Positions 6,986 to 13,856 of a stretch of DNA of 16,466 nt are shown piece after piece. The notes below the pieces were generated by a model. The model had not been told where the DNA came from and made no database searches. It saw only the letters and a program-made list of their open reading frames with translations. The position numbers and the translations under genes are program-made. The DNA is from JAWOGN01 sp046496815 (lineage in GTDB: Bacteria; Desulfobacterota; DSM-4660; Desulfatiglandales; Desulfatiglandaceae): NCBI GenBank assembly GCA_046496815.1, contig JAWOGN010000255.1, positions 1 to 16,466 of the forward strand. The letters are read 5' to 3'. Numbering within the stretch: the stretch's first letter is position 1; every line of letters starts with the position of its first letter.

Positions 6986-7591
6986 TCACCTGCGCTGAAA
7001 GAGAAATTCCCTGTATCCATTGCGATAGATGAAAGACCTGAGTTGGATGAAGGGCGCCAACATTGCTATTATATCCCGACTCTGGCGTCGGTGAGACGTG
7101 AGCCCGATGTGGGATTGGTTATGTATGCGGAGCTGGAAACCTTCCTCGACGACAAAAGAACAAACCCCTCGCGATACCGCATGATCTCCCGGGTCAAACA
7201 GCACCAGCATGCCTCCCGGCTTTATCATCCGATGACAGCGCTCAGCTCCTGTTTGCACATCGTGATCATCGAGGCGATCCATCAGTTCCCATAGCAATAT
7301 CCCGTCAAAGCTTTCTGATGGATAATCCAGTTTTTGCCAGGCGCGCTTTGCCGGGATATCTTTACGCCTAACCTTATCAAACTGGAGAAACATATCACAG
7401 ACGAATAGCTTTTTGACCCGTTGCACAAAGAAATTGATGTTGTTACCACAGATCGGCCCGACATCCAGCAACTGCACCTCCCGCCTTCTCCCGAGGCTTT
7501 CCATGAAAAGCCGGAGGACATTGCTTGTGTGGTAAGTCGGGCTGGATTCAGACGGCCGATCCTTTGGGGATCGGTCAGTGGCGGTAGTCAA
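6986..7591 (-). CDS. SAM-dependent methyltransferase-like protein (class I fold)
   Basis: A 201-aa protein with a class I methyltransferase layout. Motif I is VQLLDVGPICGNNI (near 39-52), where the usual GxGxG is altered to GPICGNN. An acidic strand end follows in LFVCDMFLQFD. Motif IV-like is ESFDGILLWELMDRLDD, and the post-motif KPGGMLVLFDPGD is present. The start is TTG at 7589-7591: an in-frame stop lies immediately upstream, GGGGA is about 9 nt before it, and it begins 3 bp after the bactofilin stop, which implies translational coupling. The substrate is unknown. Co-transcription with bactofilin suggests a role at the cell envelope or a polar structure, by inference only. It converges on the DUF3106 gene with a 73-bp gap. 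Confidence 0.75.
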   Translation of the reverse strand: MTTATDRSPKDRPSESSPTYHTSNVLRLFMESLGRRREVQLLDVGPICGNNINFFVQRVKKLFVCDMFLQFDKVRRKDIPAKRAWQKLDYPSESFDGILLWELMDRLDDHDVQTGAERCHRMIKPGGMLVLFDPGDHAVSRGVCSFVVEEGFQLRIHNQSHIGLTSHRRQSRDIIAMLAPFIQLRSFIYRNGYREFLFQRR

Positions 7592-7594
7592 GAA

Positions 7595-8143
7595 TCATTT
7601 CCCCGCGTCCGCCTCGCTCTTCAAGGCAACAGATCCCTTCTCGGCTTCCGAGGCCTTTTGCTCTGTATGCTTGTTGGCGGGTACTGCTTTAATGTGAGAT
7701 CCCCGTTCAAGTTCAATGGCGGCTTTCAAATAGGCGCCGTCTTCCACGGAGATACTCCTTGCTTTGATCTCACCGTTGAAGTCCGCATCTTTGGTGATCG
7801 AGACTTTTTCCAAGGCAATGATGTTGCCGGTCAGATGACCACTGATCGTCACATTGCCCGCGCTGATTTCAGCTTCCACTTTCCCTTTGGAGCCTACGGT
7901 CAAATGGTATTTGTCGAGCCTAACGCTACCATTAACCGAGCCCTCGATCACCAGGTCTCCCGCTCCCCGGATGTCACCTTTGATCGAGATATGCTCTCCG
8001 ATCAACGTTTTCGTCTCTGTGGGTGTTGACGGATTCGGGGTCGGCACCTTCCAAGTCTCTGCGCTTCTTTTCACTTCACTTTTGAAGATCTCAGCCTCTT
8101 GCTCTTCAGGTTTGGCTTTTTCAGTTTTGGACTTCCCTAGCAT
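7595..8143 (-). CDS. Bactofilin family cytoskeletal protein
   Basis: A 182-aa protein. The central ~105 residues (TLIGEHISIKGDIRGAGDLV to SVEDGAYLKAAIEL) are the bactofilin (DUF583) beta-helix, with short turns spaced by G-D/N-I/V repeats. The flanks are disordered and charged, as usual for the family. Bactofilins polymerise without nucleotide and scaffold cell-wall enzymes, stalks or polar machinery. The ATG at 8141-8143 is preferred because AGGAG lies 5-6 nt upstream. A TTG five codons earlier includes that ribosome site. The N-terminus is rich in Lys/Glu and the C-terminus ends KSEADAGK. The methyltransferase gene follows at once, so both form a leftward operon. Confidence 0.93.
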   Translation of the reverse strand: MLGKSKTEKAKPEEQEAEIFKSEVKRSAETWKVPTPNPSTPTETKTLIGEHISIKGDIRGAGDLVIEGSVNGSVRLDKYHLTVGSKGKVEAEISAGNVTISGHLTGNIIALEKVSITKDADFNGEIKARSISVEDGAYLKAAIELERGSHIKAVPANKHTEQKASEAEKGSVALKSEADAGK

Positions 8144-8315
8144 GTTAACTCCTTTCAAGAATGATGTAAGTTGAATTCTTGATTTTAAACGGTTGATACA
8201 TCGTCACCACAATCAAGCATGATTTTCCGTCTATCTGTTCGATCAAGCCGCGGCATTAAGGATATGGGCGGTAAAAAGATTCGCCTGCATCCGAGAAGCG
8301 CTTCCATCAAAACTT

Positions 8316-8528
8316 TCAGTGAGTCGTTGGGTCTTCGGCAAATAGCTTTTCTTTTTCCGAAAGACTGTATCCAAGGGCCAGGATAATCTTTCTTTTGGTC
8401 TCCATTCGACAGTTTTTGCCTTGTTCCACCCTGTCTATGGTCAGCGGAGAAACTTGTGCCTTTCTGGCAAGCTCTGCCTTGCTCATGAGGAGCTTCTCCC
8501 GTATTGCTTTTACTCTGCTTTTGTTCAA
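8316..8528 (-). CDS. 70-aa Xre-family HTH repressor (copy A)
   Basis: An Xre/Cro-type HTH fills most of the protein (residues ~10-58): IREKLLMSKAELARKAQVSPLTIDRVEQGKNCRMETKRKIILALGYSL. The recognition helix is SPLTIDRVEQG. It is about half identical by eye to the 70-aa Xre protein at 14696-14908. The start is TTG at 8526-8528 and no strong Shine-Dalgarno is visible, so the exact N-terminus is uncertain. A near-consensus sigma-70 promoter lies about 50 bp upstream, overlapped by ACATATAA-type repeats that could be its operator. Such solitary tiny Xre proteins are usually autoregulators, but what else this one controls is unknown. It is encoded alone, with a 172-bp gap to the bactofilin gene. 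Confidence 0.85.
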   Translation of the reverse strand: MNKSRVKAIREKLLMSKAELARKAQVSPLTIDRVEQGKNCRMETKRKIILALGYSLSEKEKLFAEDPTTH

Positions 8529-8578
8529 TTCACAATTTACTTGAGGTGGATACTATCGCTTAAATACAATTAACGAAA

Positions 8579-8606
8579 ATTATACATATGTTATAGTTTT
8601 TGTCAA
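8579..8606 (-). promoter_or_regulatory. Consensus sigma-70 promoter for Xre copy A
   Basis: On the minus strand, TTGACA (8601-8606) and TATAAT (8579-8584) are both perfect matches, separated by 16 nt. Transcription would begin near 8572 and give a leader of about 44 nt before TTG 8528. Confidence 0.8.
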
Positions 8607-8660
8607 GTTTTACATATAAATTACATATAATTTAGATAATTAATACATATATAGTAGTGG
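8579..8660. promoter_or_regulatory. ACATAT-type repeats around the Xre promoter, possible operator
   Basis: Within an AT-rich stretch the hexamer ACATAT occurs four times on the plus strand: ATACATATG (8582-8590), TTACATATAAATT and TTACATATAATTT (about 8610-8633), and ATACATATATAG (about 8643-8654). Some copies lie in the spacer of the Xre promoter and some upstream of its -35 box. This is suggestive of a repressor-binding array. Confidence 0.4.
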
Positions 8661-9176
8661 AATCTGATTTCTTACTAGATGTTGTGTTTGTTTCTCCTTA
8701 AGCAGGTCCACGAATCGGCATTTCTCCGATAAAGAGAGGTTCGAAAAAGTGAAGATTTCTTCGTTGGCTACGGGGAATGAAGGGGAAATTTCCAGGGAAA
8801 AGCAATCGCTTCGAGCCCAACTTCACCCCGACGGTGCAAACGCCGTGGTCATGCAGCACTTCCGGTGCCGGTCCCGTTTTGGATGCTGGGGGTCGGAAGC
8901 CGGCATCCAGACCGCGTTATCATGGATGACCGGGGTGCAAGTCTATAAAAGGCATGCCTAAGAAAAATACGGCAAACTAAACGCATTTTCAATGCCAATG
9001 TCCATAAAAAACAAAGGATTTCCGGATTTTTTCTTTGTGATAACTCACTAAATTTGCCATAAGAAAAGTGGCATCATTTTATCAACGCGGCTCAGGTAGT
9101 ACCCGTCAACCAAGTGCCTCCAAAAAAGATGAGCGATCGTACTAATTGAAGCAAAATATTGGTCGAGGTTATGAGA

Positions 9177-10742
9177 ATGATTATTGAACTGGAAGTCCTT
9201 CTTGAAGATAAACCCGGCACACTCATCGAGATGCTGGAGCCGATCTCAGCAAACAGGTGCAACATTCAAGGGATTTATCACGGGCAAAAACGGGATGAGG
9301 ACAACCTCCTGCCTGTCTTTGTGAAATTTGAGGTTGCGGACAAAGAATTTCGAAATATCCTGGAAATCATCCACAATCGATATGATGAACTCCATATACA
9401 GATCCTTAAGTTAGCACCCCTCTCCATTGCAACAAGAAAAGCGAAACAGAAGAAAAAGGCCATCATGGTGATCCTCGATGGCGCACCGGACCTTCCTTTA
9501 CCCGAACTCGAAAACAGGACACCATTGGAAGTGGCTGAAATCCCCACGCTTCACAAGCTTGCGAAAGAAGGCGTTTGCGGGAGTTTTTCCGCTATGGGCC
9601 AAGGCACTCTCGTGGGTTCGGACACAGCGATTCTGTCTATATTGGGGTATAATCCGTACGAGGTTTATACGGGTAGGGGACCCCTGGAGGTCGCTGGAGC
9701 CGGTCTGAATCTTGAGCCCGGAGACATTTGTGTCCGCTGTAATTATGTCACAATCACCGATGACTTCAAACTCTTGAACCGCACGGCCGGATATCCTCGA
9801 GAGGGCATTGAAGTCTTGGAAACCGCGCTTAATCAAATTAAACTTTCCGATTCAAAAGTGGAATTCAAATTCAGCAATTCCCAGGATTATCGGTGTGTCA
9901 TACGATTCAGGGGGTACAACATATCCGCCGACATATCCGATATGGACCCGAATTATAATGCCATTCCCGACGCCCTTGACAACCTGGATCTTTTGGATCC
10001 CGGTGGTTCAAAAATTATAACGGCAAAACCCTTGAGACCCACGCCCGACGCCAAGAAGATGGCCGGTATCTTAAATGAGTTCGTAAAGAAGGCGCACGAA
10101 GTTCTAAAGGATTTGCCGTACAATCAAGATCGCATTGACAAAGGATTACCCCCCGTAAACGGCCTCATGCCGAGAGGTGCCGGCGAGACGCCTTCCCTTC
10201 CAAGTTTTCGAACCAAGTGGGGTATAAGGGGAGGTTGTATTGCCGGCACAGGACTTATCAAGGGAATAGGGAAACTCACGGGCATGGCAGTTCCTCATAT
10301 CCCGGGGGCGACGGGTTACGTGGACACGGATTATCTTGGAAAGGCTCGGGCTGCGCGCGAGCTGATTGAAGGAAATTGTGATTTTGTTCTTGTTCATATT
10401 GAGGGTATTGATGAAGTCAGCCACGATAAAGACGCGCAGGCAAAGGTGAAAGCCATTGAAAATTCCTCTGAAATCCTCATCCGACATCTTGTTGAAAATA
10501 TCGCTGATGAAGTCATCCTGTGTATTTTATCCGACCACACCACTTCGACGGTGTTGGGAGATCACACCACCGATCCTGCAGGTATTGTTTTCTGGTCAAG
10601 AAAGCCTGCTTTTCGAGGGGACCAAGTGGACAGGTTTTGTGAGACTGAGTTCCCAAAGGGGGCGCTCGTCAAGACGGAAGGGAAGGATATCATGCCGCTG
10701 CTCATGGGGTACATGCAAAGGCTAAAGAAATACGGAGCATGA
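9177..10742 (+). CDS. apgM: Cofactor-independent phosphoglycerate mutase (ApgM type) with N-terminal ACT domain
   Basis: A 521-aa enzyme that interconverts 3- and 2-phosphoglycerate in glycolysis/gluconeogenesis through a phosphoserine intermediate with divalent metals. ATG 9177 is chosen because GAGG (9165-9168) lies 8 nt before it; TTG 9159 and ATG 9171 are alternatives. Residues 1-80 form an ACT domain (MIIELEVLLEDKPGTLIEML...CNIQGIYH). The catalytic alkaline-phosphatase-like part starts at KKAIMVILDG with metal ligand D101. The nucleophile is in GTLVGSDTA (S148). Other ligands are D412 and H416 in EGIDEVSHD, D453/H454 in LSDHTT, and H463 in GDHTTDP. YTGRGPLEVAGAG is the family signature. 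Length exceeds the ~400 aa of plain ApgM because of the ACT domain, which suggests allosteric control by a small ligand, perhaps an amino acid (inference). Confidence 0.92.
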   Translation: MIIELEVLLEDKPGTLIEMLEPISANRCNIQGIYHGQKRDEDNLLPVFVKFEVADKEFRNILEIIHNRYDELHIQILKLAPLSIATRKAKQKKKAIMVILDGAPDLPLPELENRTPLEVAEIPTLHKLAKEGVCGSFSAMGQGTLVGSDTAILSILGYNPYEVYTGRGPLEVAGAGLNLEPGDICVRCNYVTITDDFKLLNRTAGYPREGIEVLETALNQIKLSDSKVEFKFSNSQDYRCVIRFRGYNISADISDMDPNYNAIPDALDNLDLLDPGGSKIITAKPLRPTPDAKKMAGILNEFVKKAHEVLKDLPYNQDRIDKGLPPVNGLMPRGAGETPSLPSFRTKWGIRGGCIAGTGLIKGIGKLTGMAVPHIPGATGYVDTDYLGKARAARELIEGNCDFVLVHIEGIDEVSHDKDAQAKVKAIENSSEILIRHLVENIADEVILCILSDHTTSTVLGDHTTDPAGIVFWSRKPAFRGDQVDRFCETEFPKGALVKTEGKDIMPLLMGYMQRLKKYGA

Positions 10743-10871
10743 ATGTGCATGTCTTTTTCGTATAATTGCGGCAATGCGAGGGAAGAAGTGATGGCCGGAA
10801 ATCAAAACATCAAACAGAACGAATTTTGGCCTGTTTATCATTAGCGGGCAGGTTCTATCTAACGAAATAGC

Positions 10872-10900
10872 TTGACTTTCAAAAACAGGAAGGTTATCTT
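10872..10900 (+). promoter_or_regulatory. Candidate promoter of the cold-shock gene
   Basis: TTGACT (10872-10877), 17 nt, then TATCTT (10895-10900). A start near 10907 would give a 5' leader of about 120 nt, long as is usual for csp mRNAs. Confidence 0.5.
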
Positions 10901-10915
10901 GTGAACAAATCATGA

Positions 10916-10939
10916 GGGCTCGCCTTTATGGGCGGGTCC
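10916..10939 (+). promoter_or_regulatory. Hairpin in the 5' leader of the cold-shock gene
   Basis: GGGCTCGCC and GGCGGGTCC can pair over 9 bp (two G-U pairs) with a TTTATG loop. The hairpin lies about 10 nt after the predicted transcription start and 90 nt before the AUG. It could stabilise the mRNA or respond to temperature, as leaders of csp genes do; this is not demonstrated. Confidence 0.45.
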
Positions 10940-11027
10940 GTTTCGTTCTAAAGGCAAGTCCCATTTGTCAAAAGTGGCAACCTTGGATTTGGAATCATGA
11001 AAATCTTTTTGAAAGGAGGGTGTCACA

Positions 11028-11228
11028 ATGGCTAATGGAATTGTCAAATGGTTTAATGACCAAAAAGGTTATGGCTTTATTGAGCAAGAAGATGGTTCTG
11101 ATGTATTCGTTCATCACTCGGGAATCAATTCTACAGGTTTCAAGTCTCTCAATGAAGGCGACCAGGTTACGTTCGATGTAGAGCAGGGTAAAAAAGGCCT
11201 TGCTGCTGTTAATGTCAGCCTGGTTTAG
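11028..11228 (+). CDS. Cold-shock domain protein, CspA family
   Basis: A 66-aa single cold-shock domain of normal family length. RNP1 is KGYGFIEQ (13-20) and RNP2 is DVFVHHS (25-31). The opening ANGIVKWFNDQKGYGFI is diagnostic. It binds single-stranded RNA/DNA, melts mRNA structure and often acts as a transcription antiterminator. AAGGAGGG lies about 7 nt before ATG 11028. A leader of about 120 nt with a hairpin precedes it and a strong terminator follows, so it is a monocistronic transcript. One of several csp copies would be expected in the genome, so no letter is assigned. Confidence 0.97.
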   Translation: MANGIVKWFNDQKGYGFIEQEDGSDVFVHHSGINSTGFKSLNEGDQVTFDVEQGKKGLAAVNVSLV

Positions 11229-11248
11229 CTCCCAATACTTTAAGCGTG

Positions 11249-11290
11249 AAAAAAGGGTATCCCATCGGTTGATGGGATACCCTTTTTTTT
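11249..11290 (+). terminator. Strong intrinsic terminator, bidirectional
   Basis: A perfect 12-bp stem, GGGTATCCCATC (11255-11266) and GATGGGATACCC (11271-11282), with GGTT loop. It is preceded by six A and followed by eight T, so it can stop transcription from both strands. It ends the csp transcript 26 bp after its stop codon. Confidence 0.95.
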
Positions 11291-11374
11291 GAAGAAACCG
11301 CTTTGCCGCCGAAATTCGTGTCAAATAAAGTTCGGGCGGTTCATTTGAAAAGAAATAACGACAATGGGTTTTCA

Positions 11375-11521
11375 ATGGATATCTATGTCGGTAAAGCCAT
11401 GTACGGTTTGACTAAAGAGAACCTCAGCGGAACATTCTTGGAATTTGGAGCATTCGAAGCAGTTAAAAGAAGTAAAGGGTCAAGAATCATCATCGACTTA
11501 TTCCTTCTTGGAAGCTTTTAG
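11375..11521 (+). pseudogene. Remnant of an RRM RNA-binding protein gene
   Basis: From ATG 11375 the frame reads MDIYVGKAMYGLTKENLSGT then FLEFGAFEAVKRSKG, and ends after a short unrelated run at TAG 11519-11521. It aligns by eye with the first half of the RRM protein at 13857-14174 (MNIYVGNLSYEVTEEDLQKAFEGFGQTESVK...RSKGFGFVEM). RNP2 (IYVG) is still visible, the residues before RSKG are deleted, and the FGFVEM of RNP1 is lost. There is no ribosome binding site before the ATG. A decayed gene copy explains this better than a functional 48-aa protein. It sits directly after the csp terminator, so it is probably not expressed from that promoter. Confidence 0.65.
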
Positions 11522-11548
11522 AATCGTGATGTGATGCCGCTGAGAATA

Positions 11549-12433
11549 TCAGGCCGCAGAGGCCTTATAAAGGGGCATGAGCAGCTCAAACGTTTGGGCG
11601 ATATCGGCAGCAATGTCTTTCCCGCGTGCCACCGCTTCATCCCTCGGGATTTTCCTGGCGATCGCCAAATCGATACCGTCTCTTGTAAGCACGGAATCGA
11701 TGTATGTTATAAGCATATCCATTTTTTGCGGCTCGTTTTCGGCCGTGATGCGCCATCCATCCTCAAAGGGCAGCAGCACGCCAAATGCGGATCCGGTAAG
11801 GTCATAAACACTCATTTCACTATCGACGGCGAGCGCTTGCAGCATGCGATCGTTTTCTTTCTGCATCAACCAGGCGGCAAAGGATTCCCAGTTTTGGGAG
11901 GATTCGCTTTTCGCATCCGGTCGGGCCGCACAAAATCCATAACTCAGCGAAAAATCATCGAGTCTGACAAAGAAAAATGTCTGAGCTTCTGCGTCATCCC
12001 GCTTTCGGTGTTCAACATCAACCCAGTTTATTTCGGGCTTTTGGGCAAGTGCCCACGAATTGAAGGTGAAGGTGTCCCTCGGCAATTGCTTTGTCACCGC
12101 ACCGCCCAATTGATTCCGGCCGCGCCAGATCGTTCTGGCGGCAGTGTTTTTAAAATCACTCGGCTGAAGCCCTTCAAATTCCGACCGCAAATTAAGGCCT
12201 GCTGAGTTACGGGGCCGACGATCGGCCTCATTGGCTTTTGCCTCTTCGGCGACTTTTTCCCGCTGCCTACGTTCCTGAATTCGGCATTGAAGATCGATTT
12301 CAGTCTGAATCTTTTCGCCGTTTTCCCACTGTATCACCATCTCCTTTTTGTCGATGGACAGGACGGTAAAAACGCCTTTCTCGTTTTCGTATTGCTCATC
12401 AAAATTAAATTTGAACTCGGTGATTGGTTCCAT
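11549..12433 (-). CDS. 294-aa protein of unknown function
   Basis: The family was not recognised. The first ~50 residues (FKFNFDEQYENEKGVFTVLSIDKKEMVIQWENGEKIQTEIDLQCRI) look like a small beta-barrel or SH3-like module. A charged linker rich in Arg/Glu/Ala follows (about 51-75). The remaining ~200 residues form a globular alpha/beta region with the aromatic stretch EAQTFFFVRLDDFSLSYGFCAARPD and a long C-terminal helical part. No transmembrane segment or signal peptide is seen. GAGGAG lies about 8 nt before the ATG at 12431-12433. Immediately upstream is repeat copy 3, so the promoter may lie in or just outside that element. A DNA- or RNA-related role is possible from the modular layout, but that is speculation. 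Confidence 0.8.
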   Translation of the reverse strand: MEPITEFKFNFDEQYENEKGVFTVLSIDKKEMVIQWENGEKIQTEIDLQCRIQERRQREKVAEEAKANEADRRPRNSAGLNLRSEFEGLQPSDFKNTAARTIWRGRNQLGGAVTKQLPRDTFTFNSWALAQKPEINWVDVEHRKRDDAEAQTFFFVRLDDFSLSYGFCAARPDAKSESSQNWESFAAWLMQKENDRMLQALAVDSEMSVYDLTGSAFGVLLPFEDGWRITAENEPQKMDMLITYIDSVLTRDGIDLAIARKIPRDEAVARGKDIAADIAQTFELLMPLYKASAA

Positions 12434-12467
12434 TTTCTCTCCTCTTCGCCTTAAAGATTTACAGACC

Positions 12468-12697
12468 TATACCAAGGTTGAGCGGTTCAGGGTTTCCCGA
12501 TGAAATCGGGATCCAGGGTTAAAAAACGTCAAGCCTTCTCCTGTTAAGGGATTCCGTCTTGCTTGCACTTGTGGCAGCGTTACCCCCAATGGGTGAAGTT
12601 GACCATTTTAAATTTTCATCCATATTAAATAGGAGTTCAAGCGGTTATAACCTTTGAACCCTGAACTTTGAACGTGGAACCGCTCAGTTTAGGATAT
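12468..12697 (+). repeat. Dispersed MITE-like repeat, copy 3 (most complete ends)
   Basis: The best preserved copy, 230 bp. The left end reads TATACCAAGGTTGAGCGGTT. The right end, read on the opposite strand, is TATATCCTAAACTGAGCGGT. The imperfect terminal inverted repeat therefore shares TATA and GAGCGGTTC. The TCCCGAT/ATCGGGA hairpin is at 12495-12511. There is no open frame, so it is non-autonomous. It fills the intergenic space between the NYN-LOTUS gene and the upstream end of the 294-aa gene. Confidence 0.85.
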
Positions 12698-12721
12698 AGT
12701 TGGGTTGTCTTCGACCCTCCT

Positions 12722-13477
12722 CTATTTCTTAGGTTTCTTGTACTTATCGCGAATGTAGATTGTTTTGGAATGGCCGTCACTCTGGACCCTTTTATCCACG
12801 TCGAATAGTTTAATGGCGGCGGCAAGTTCGCCCAGCTTGCTAAATCCGTAGTTACGAGGATCAAATTCCGGAGCCTGTTTAGCGATGTTACTGCCCACAG
12901 CACCCAAGTGAGCCCACCCACTCTCGTCGGAAGCCGCATCCAGGGCGTTTTGGAGAAGCGCTACCAGTTTGGCATCTTTTTTCAGCTCGTTGGCCGTTTT
13001 CGGTTTAGCAGCAGGCTCCGTATTTCCCTGGAACCGGAGAACTTCAGTAAAAATAAATTTGTCGCACGCGGACATAAAGGCTTTTGGAGTCTTTTTTTCC
13101 CCAAATCCATACACGAGCGGGCCTCCCTCTCTGATACGGGAGGCGAGACGAGTGAAGTCGCTGTCACTGGATACGATACAGAATCCGTCAAAGCGTTTCG
13201 TATAGAGCAAGTCCATTGCATCTATGATCATTGCACTGTCTGTCGCATTCTTACCCACAGTATATCGGAACTGTTGAACCGGCTGGATGGAGTGCTCCAG
13301 CAGGACGGACTTCCATCCAGTTAAGCTGGGTGTCGTCCAGTCACCATAAATACGTTTCACACTTGCAACACCGTACTTGGCGACTTCTGATAAGAGACCC
13401 TCCGTGATTGAGGGCTGTGCGTTGTCTGCGTCAATAAGCACAGCAAGCCTCTTTTGGGATTGCTCAATTCCGTTCAT
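12722..13477 (-). CDS. NYN-domain RNase-like protein with C-terminal LOTUS/OST-HTH domain
   Basis: A 251-aa protein with an N-terminal NYN (PIN-like, LabA/DUF88) domain of about residues 10-150. Acidic catalytic candidates are D16, D18 and N19 in LAVLIDADNA, D80 and D86 in NATDSAMIIDAMDL, and D105 and D107 in IVSSDSDFTRLA. Residues ~165-245 (DAKLVALLQNALDAASDESGWAHLGAVGSNI...FDPRNYGFSKLGELAAAI...) form a LOTUS/OST-HTH domain, which binds RNA. The combination suggests a ribonuclease acting on structured or G-rich RNA. The ATG at 13475-13477 is chosen, with GGAAGG 4 nt upstream; a GTG six codons earlier (13495) is less likely. Lysine-rich C-terminus. It lies downstream of the RRM cluster, 129 bp after the 47-aa gene. 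Confidence 0.92.
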   Translation of the reverse strand: MNGIEQSQKRLAVLIDADNAQPSITEGLLSEVAKYGVASVKRIYGDWTTPSLTGWKSVLLEHSIQPVQQFRYTVGKNATDSAMIIDAMDLLYTKRFDGFCIVSSDSDFTRLASRIREGGPLVYGFGEKKTPKAFMSACDKFIFTEVLRFQGNTEPAAKPKTANELKKDAKLVALLQNALDAASDESGWAHLGAVGSNIAKQAPEFDPRNYGFSKLGELAAAIKLFDVDKRVQSDGHSKTIYIRDKYKKPKK

Positions 13478-13606
13478 ATTGCCTTCCTTTGGCACTTATA
13501 ATGCTTTAGATGGATTTCATTCCATGAGATCGGGAACACATCGCTTCTTCAATTTTGTATTGAAAGAGACCTCATCACGACTTCATATACAAACGTATCA
13601 CGGGGA

Positions 13607-13750
13607 TCAATCGGAATGCTTTTGCTCGTCGACGTCGTTTACAGCCTCATCGTTTTTTCCTTGCCGTCGCGCCATCTTTTCGTCAGCCTTTTTCTTTCGC
13701 TTAAGCTCCTTCTCGTGTCTTTTAAAGCTATGGATACTGCGTTTTGCCAT
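13607..13750 (-). CDS. 47-aa highly basic small protein downstream of the RRM gene
   Basis: A real but tiny gene: MAKRSIHSFKRHEKELKRKK followed by KADEKMARRQGKNDEAVNDV and DEQKHSD. A consensus Shine-Dalgarno AAGGAG lies about 5 nt before ATG 13748-13750. The first 32 residues contain 15 Lys/Arg and are predicted helical; the C-terminus turns acidic. It follows the RRM gene by 106 bp on the same strand. Basic helices of this kind bind nucleic acid or ribosomes, so it may act with the RRM protein, but that is inference. I recall similar short Lys-rich proteins next to bacterial RRM genes but can name no family. It would be dropped by a 60-aa cutoff. Confidence 0.8.
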   Translation of the reverse strand: MAKRSIHSFKRHEKELKRKKKADEKMARRQGKNDEAVNDVDEQKHSD

Positions 13751-13856
13751 GATTCTCCTTTTTCCAATGTTTATGCCTGATGACGATCCCCTCTATACCC
13801 ATATCCATATTCGTGATCAATTGAGAGATGTGAGGCTTGATCCTCCCCCTGGGTCA

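Larger units (their letters stand above)
8529..9176. other. Gene-poor gap between Xre copy A and apgM
   Basis: About 650 bp. The left ~130 bp is the AT-rich Xre promoter and repeat region. Around 8880-8930 there is a hairpin-like pair, GGATGCTGG and CCGGCATCC. An interrupted inverted repeat TGCCA-N9-TGGCA lies at 9055-9073. The 70-codon open frame at 8749 has atypical composition and overlaps the hairpin sequence, so it is not called. Confidence 0.6.

Noticed and set aside
8749..8961. 70-codon plus-strand frame with AGAGAGG upstream
   Set aside because: Unusual composition, no recognisable domain, and its 3' half runs over a GGATGCTGG/CCGGCATCC hairpin typical of intergenic repeats.
11531..12205. 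224-codon plus-strand frame
   Set aside because: Antisense shadow of the 294-aa minus-strand gene, which has a good ribosome site and normal composition.
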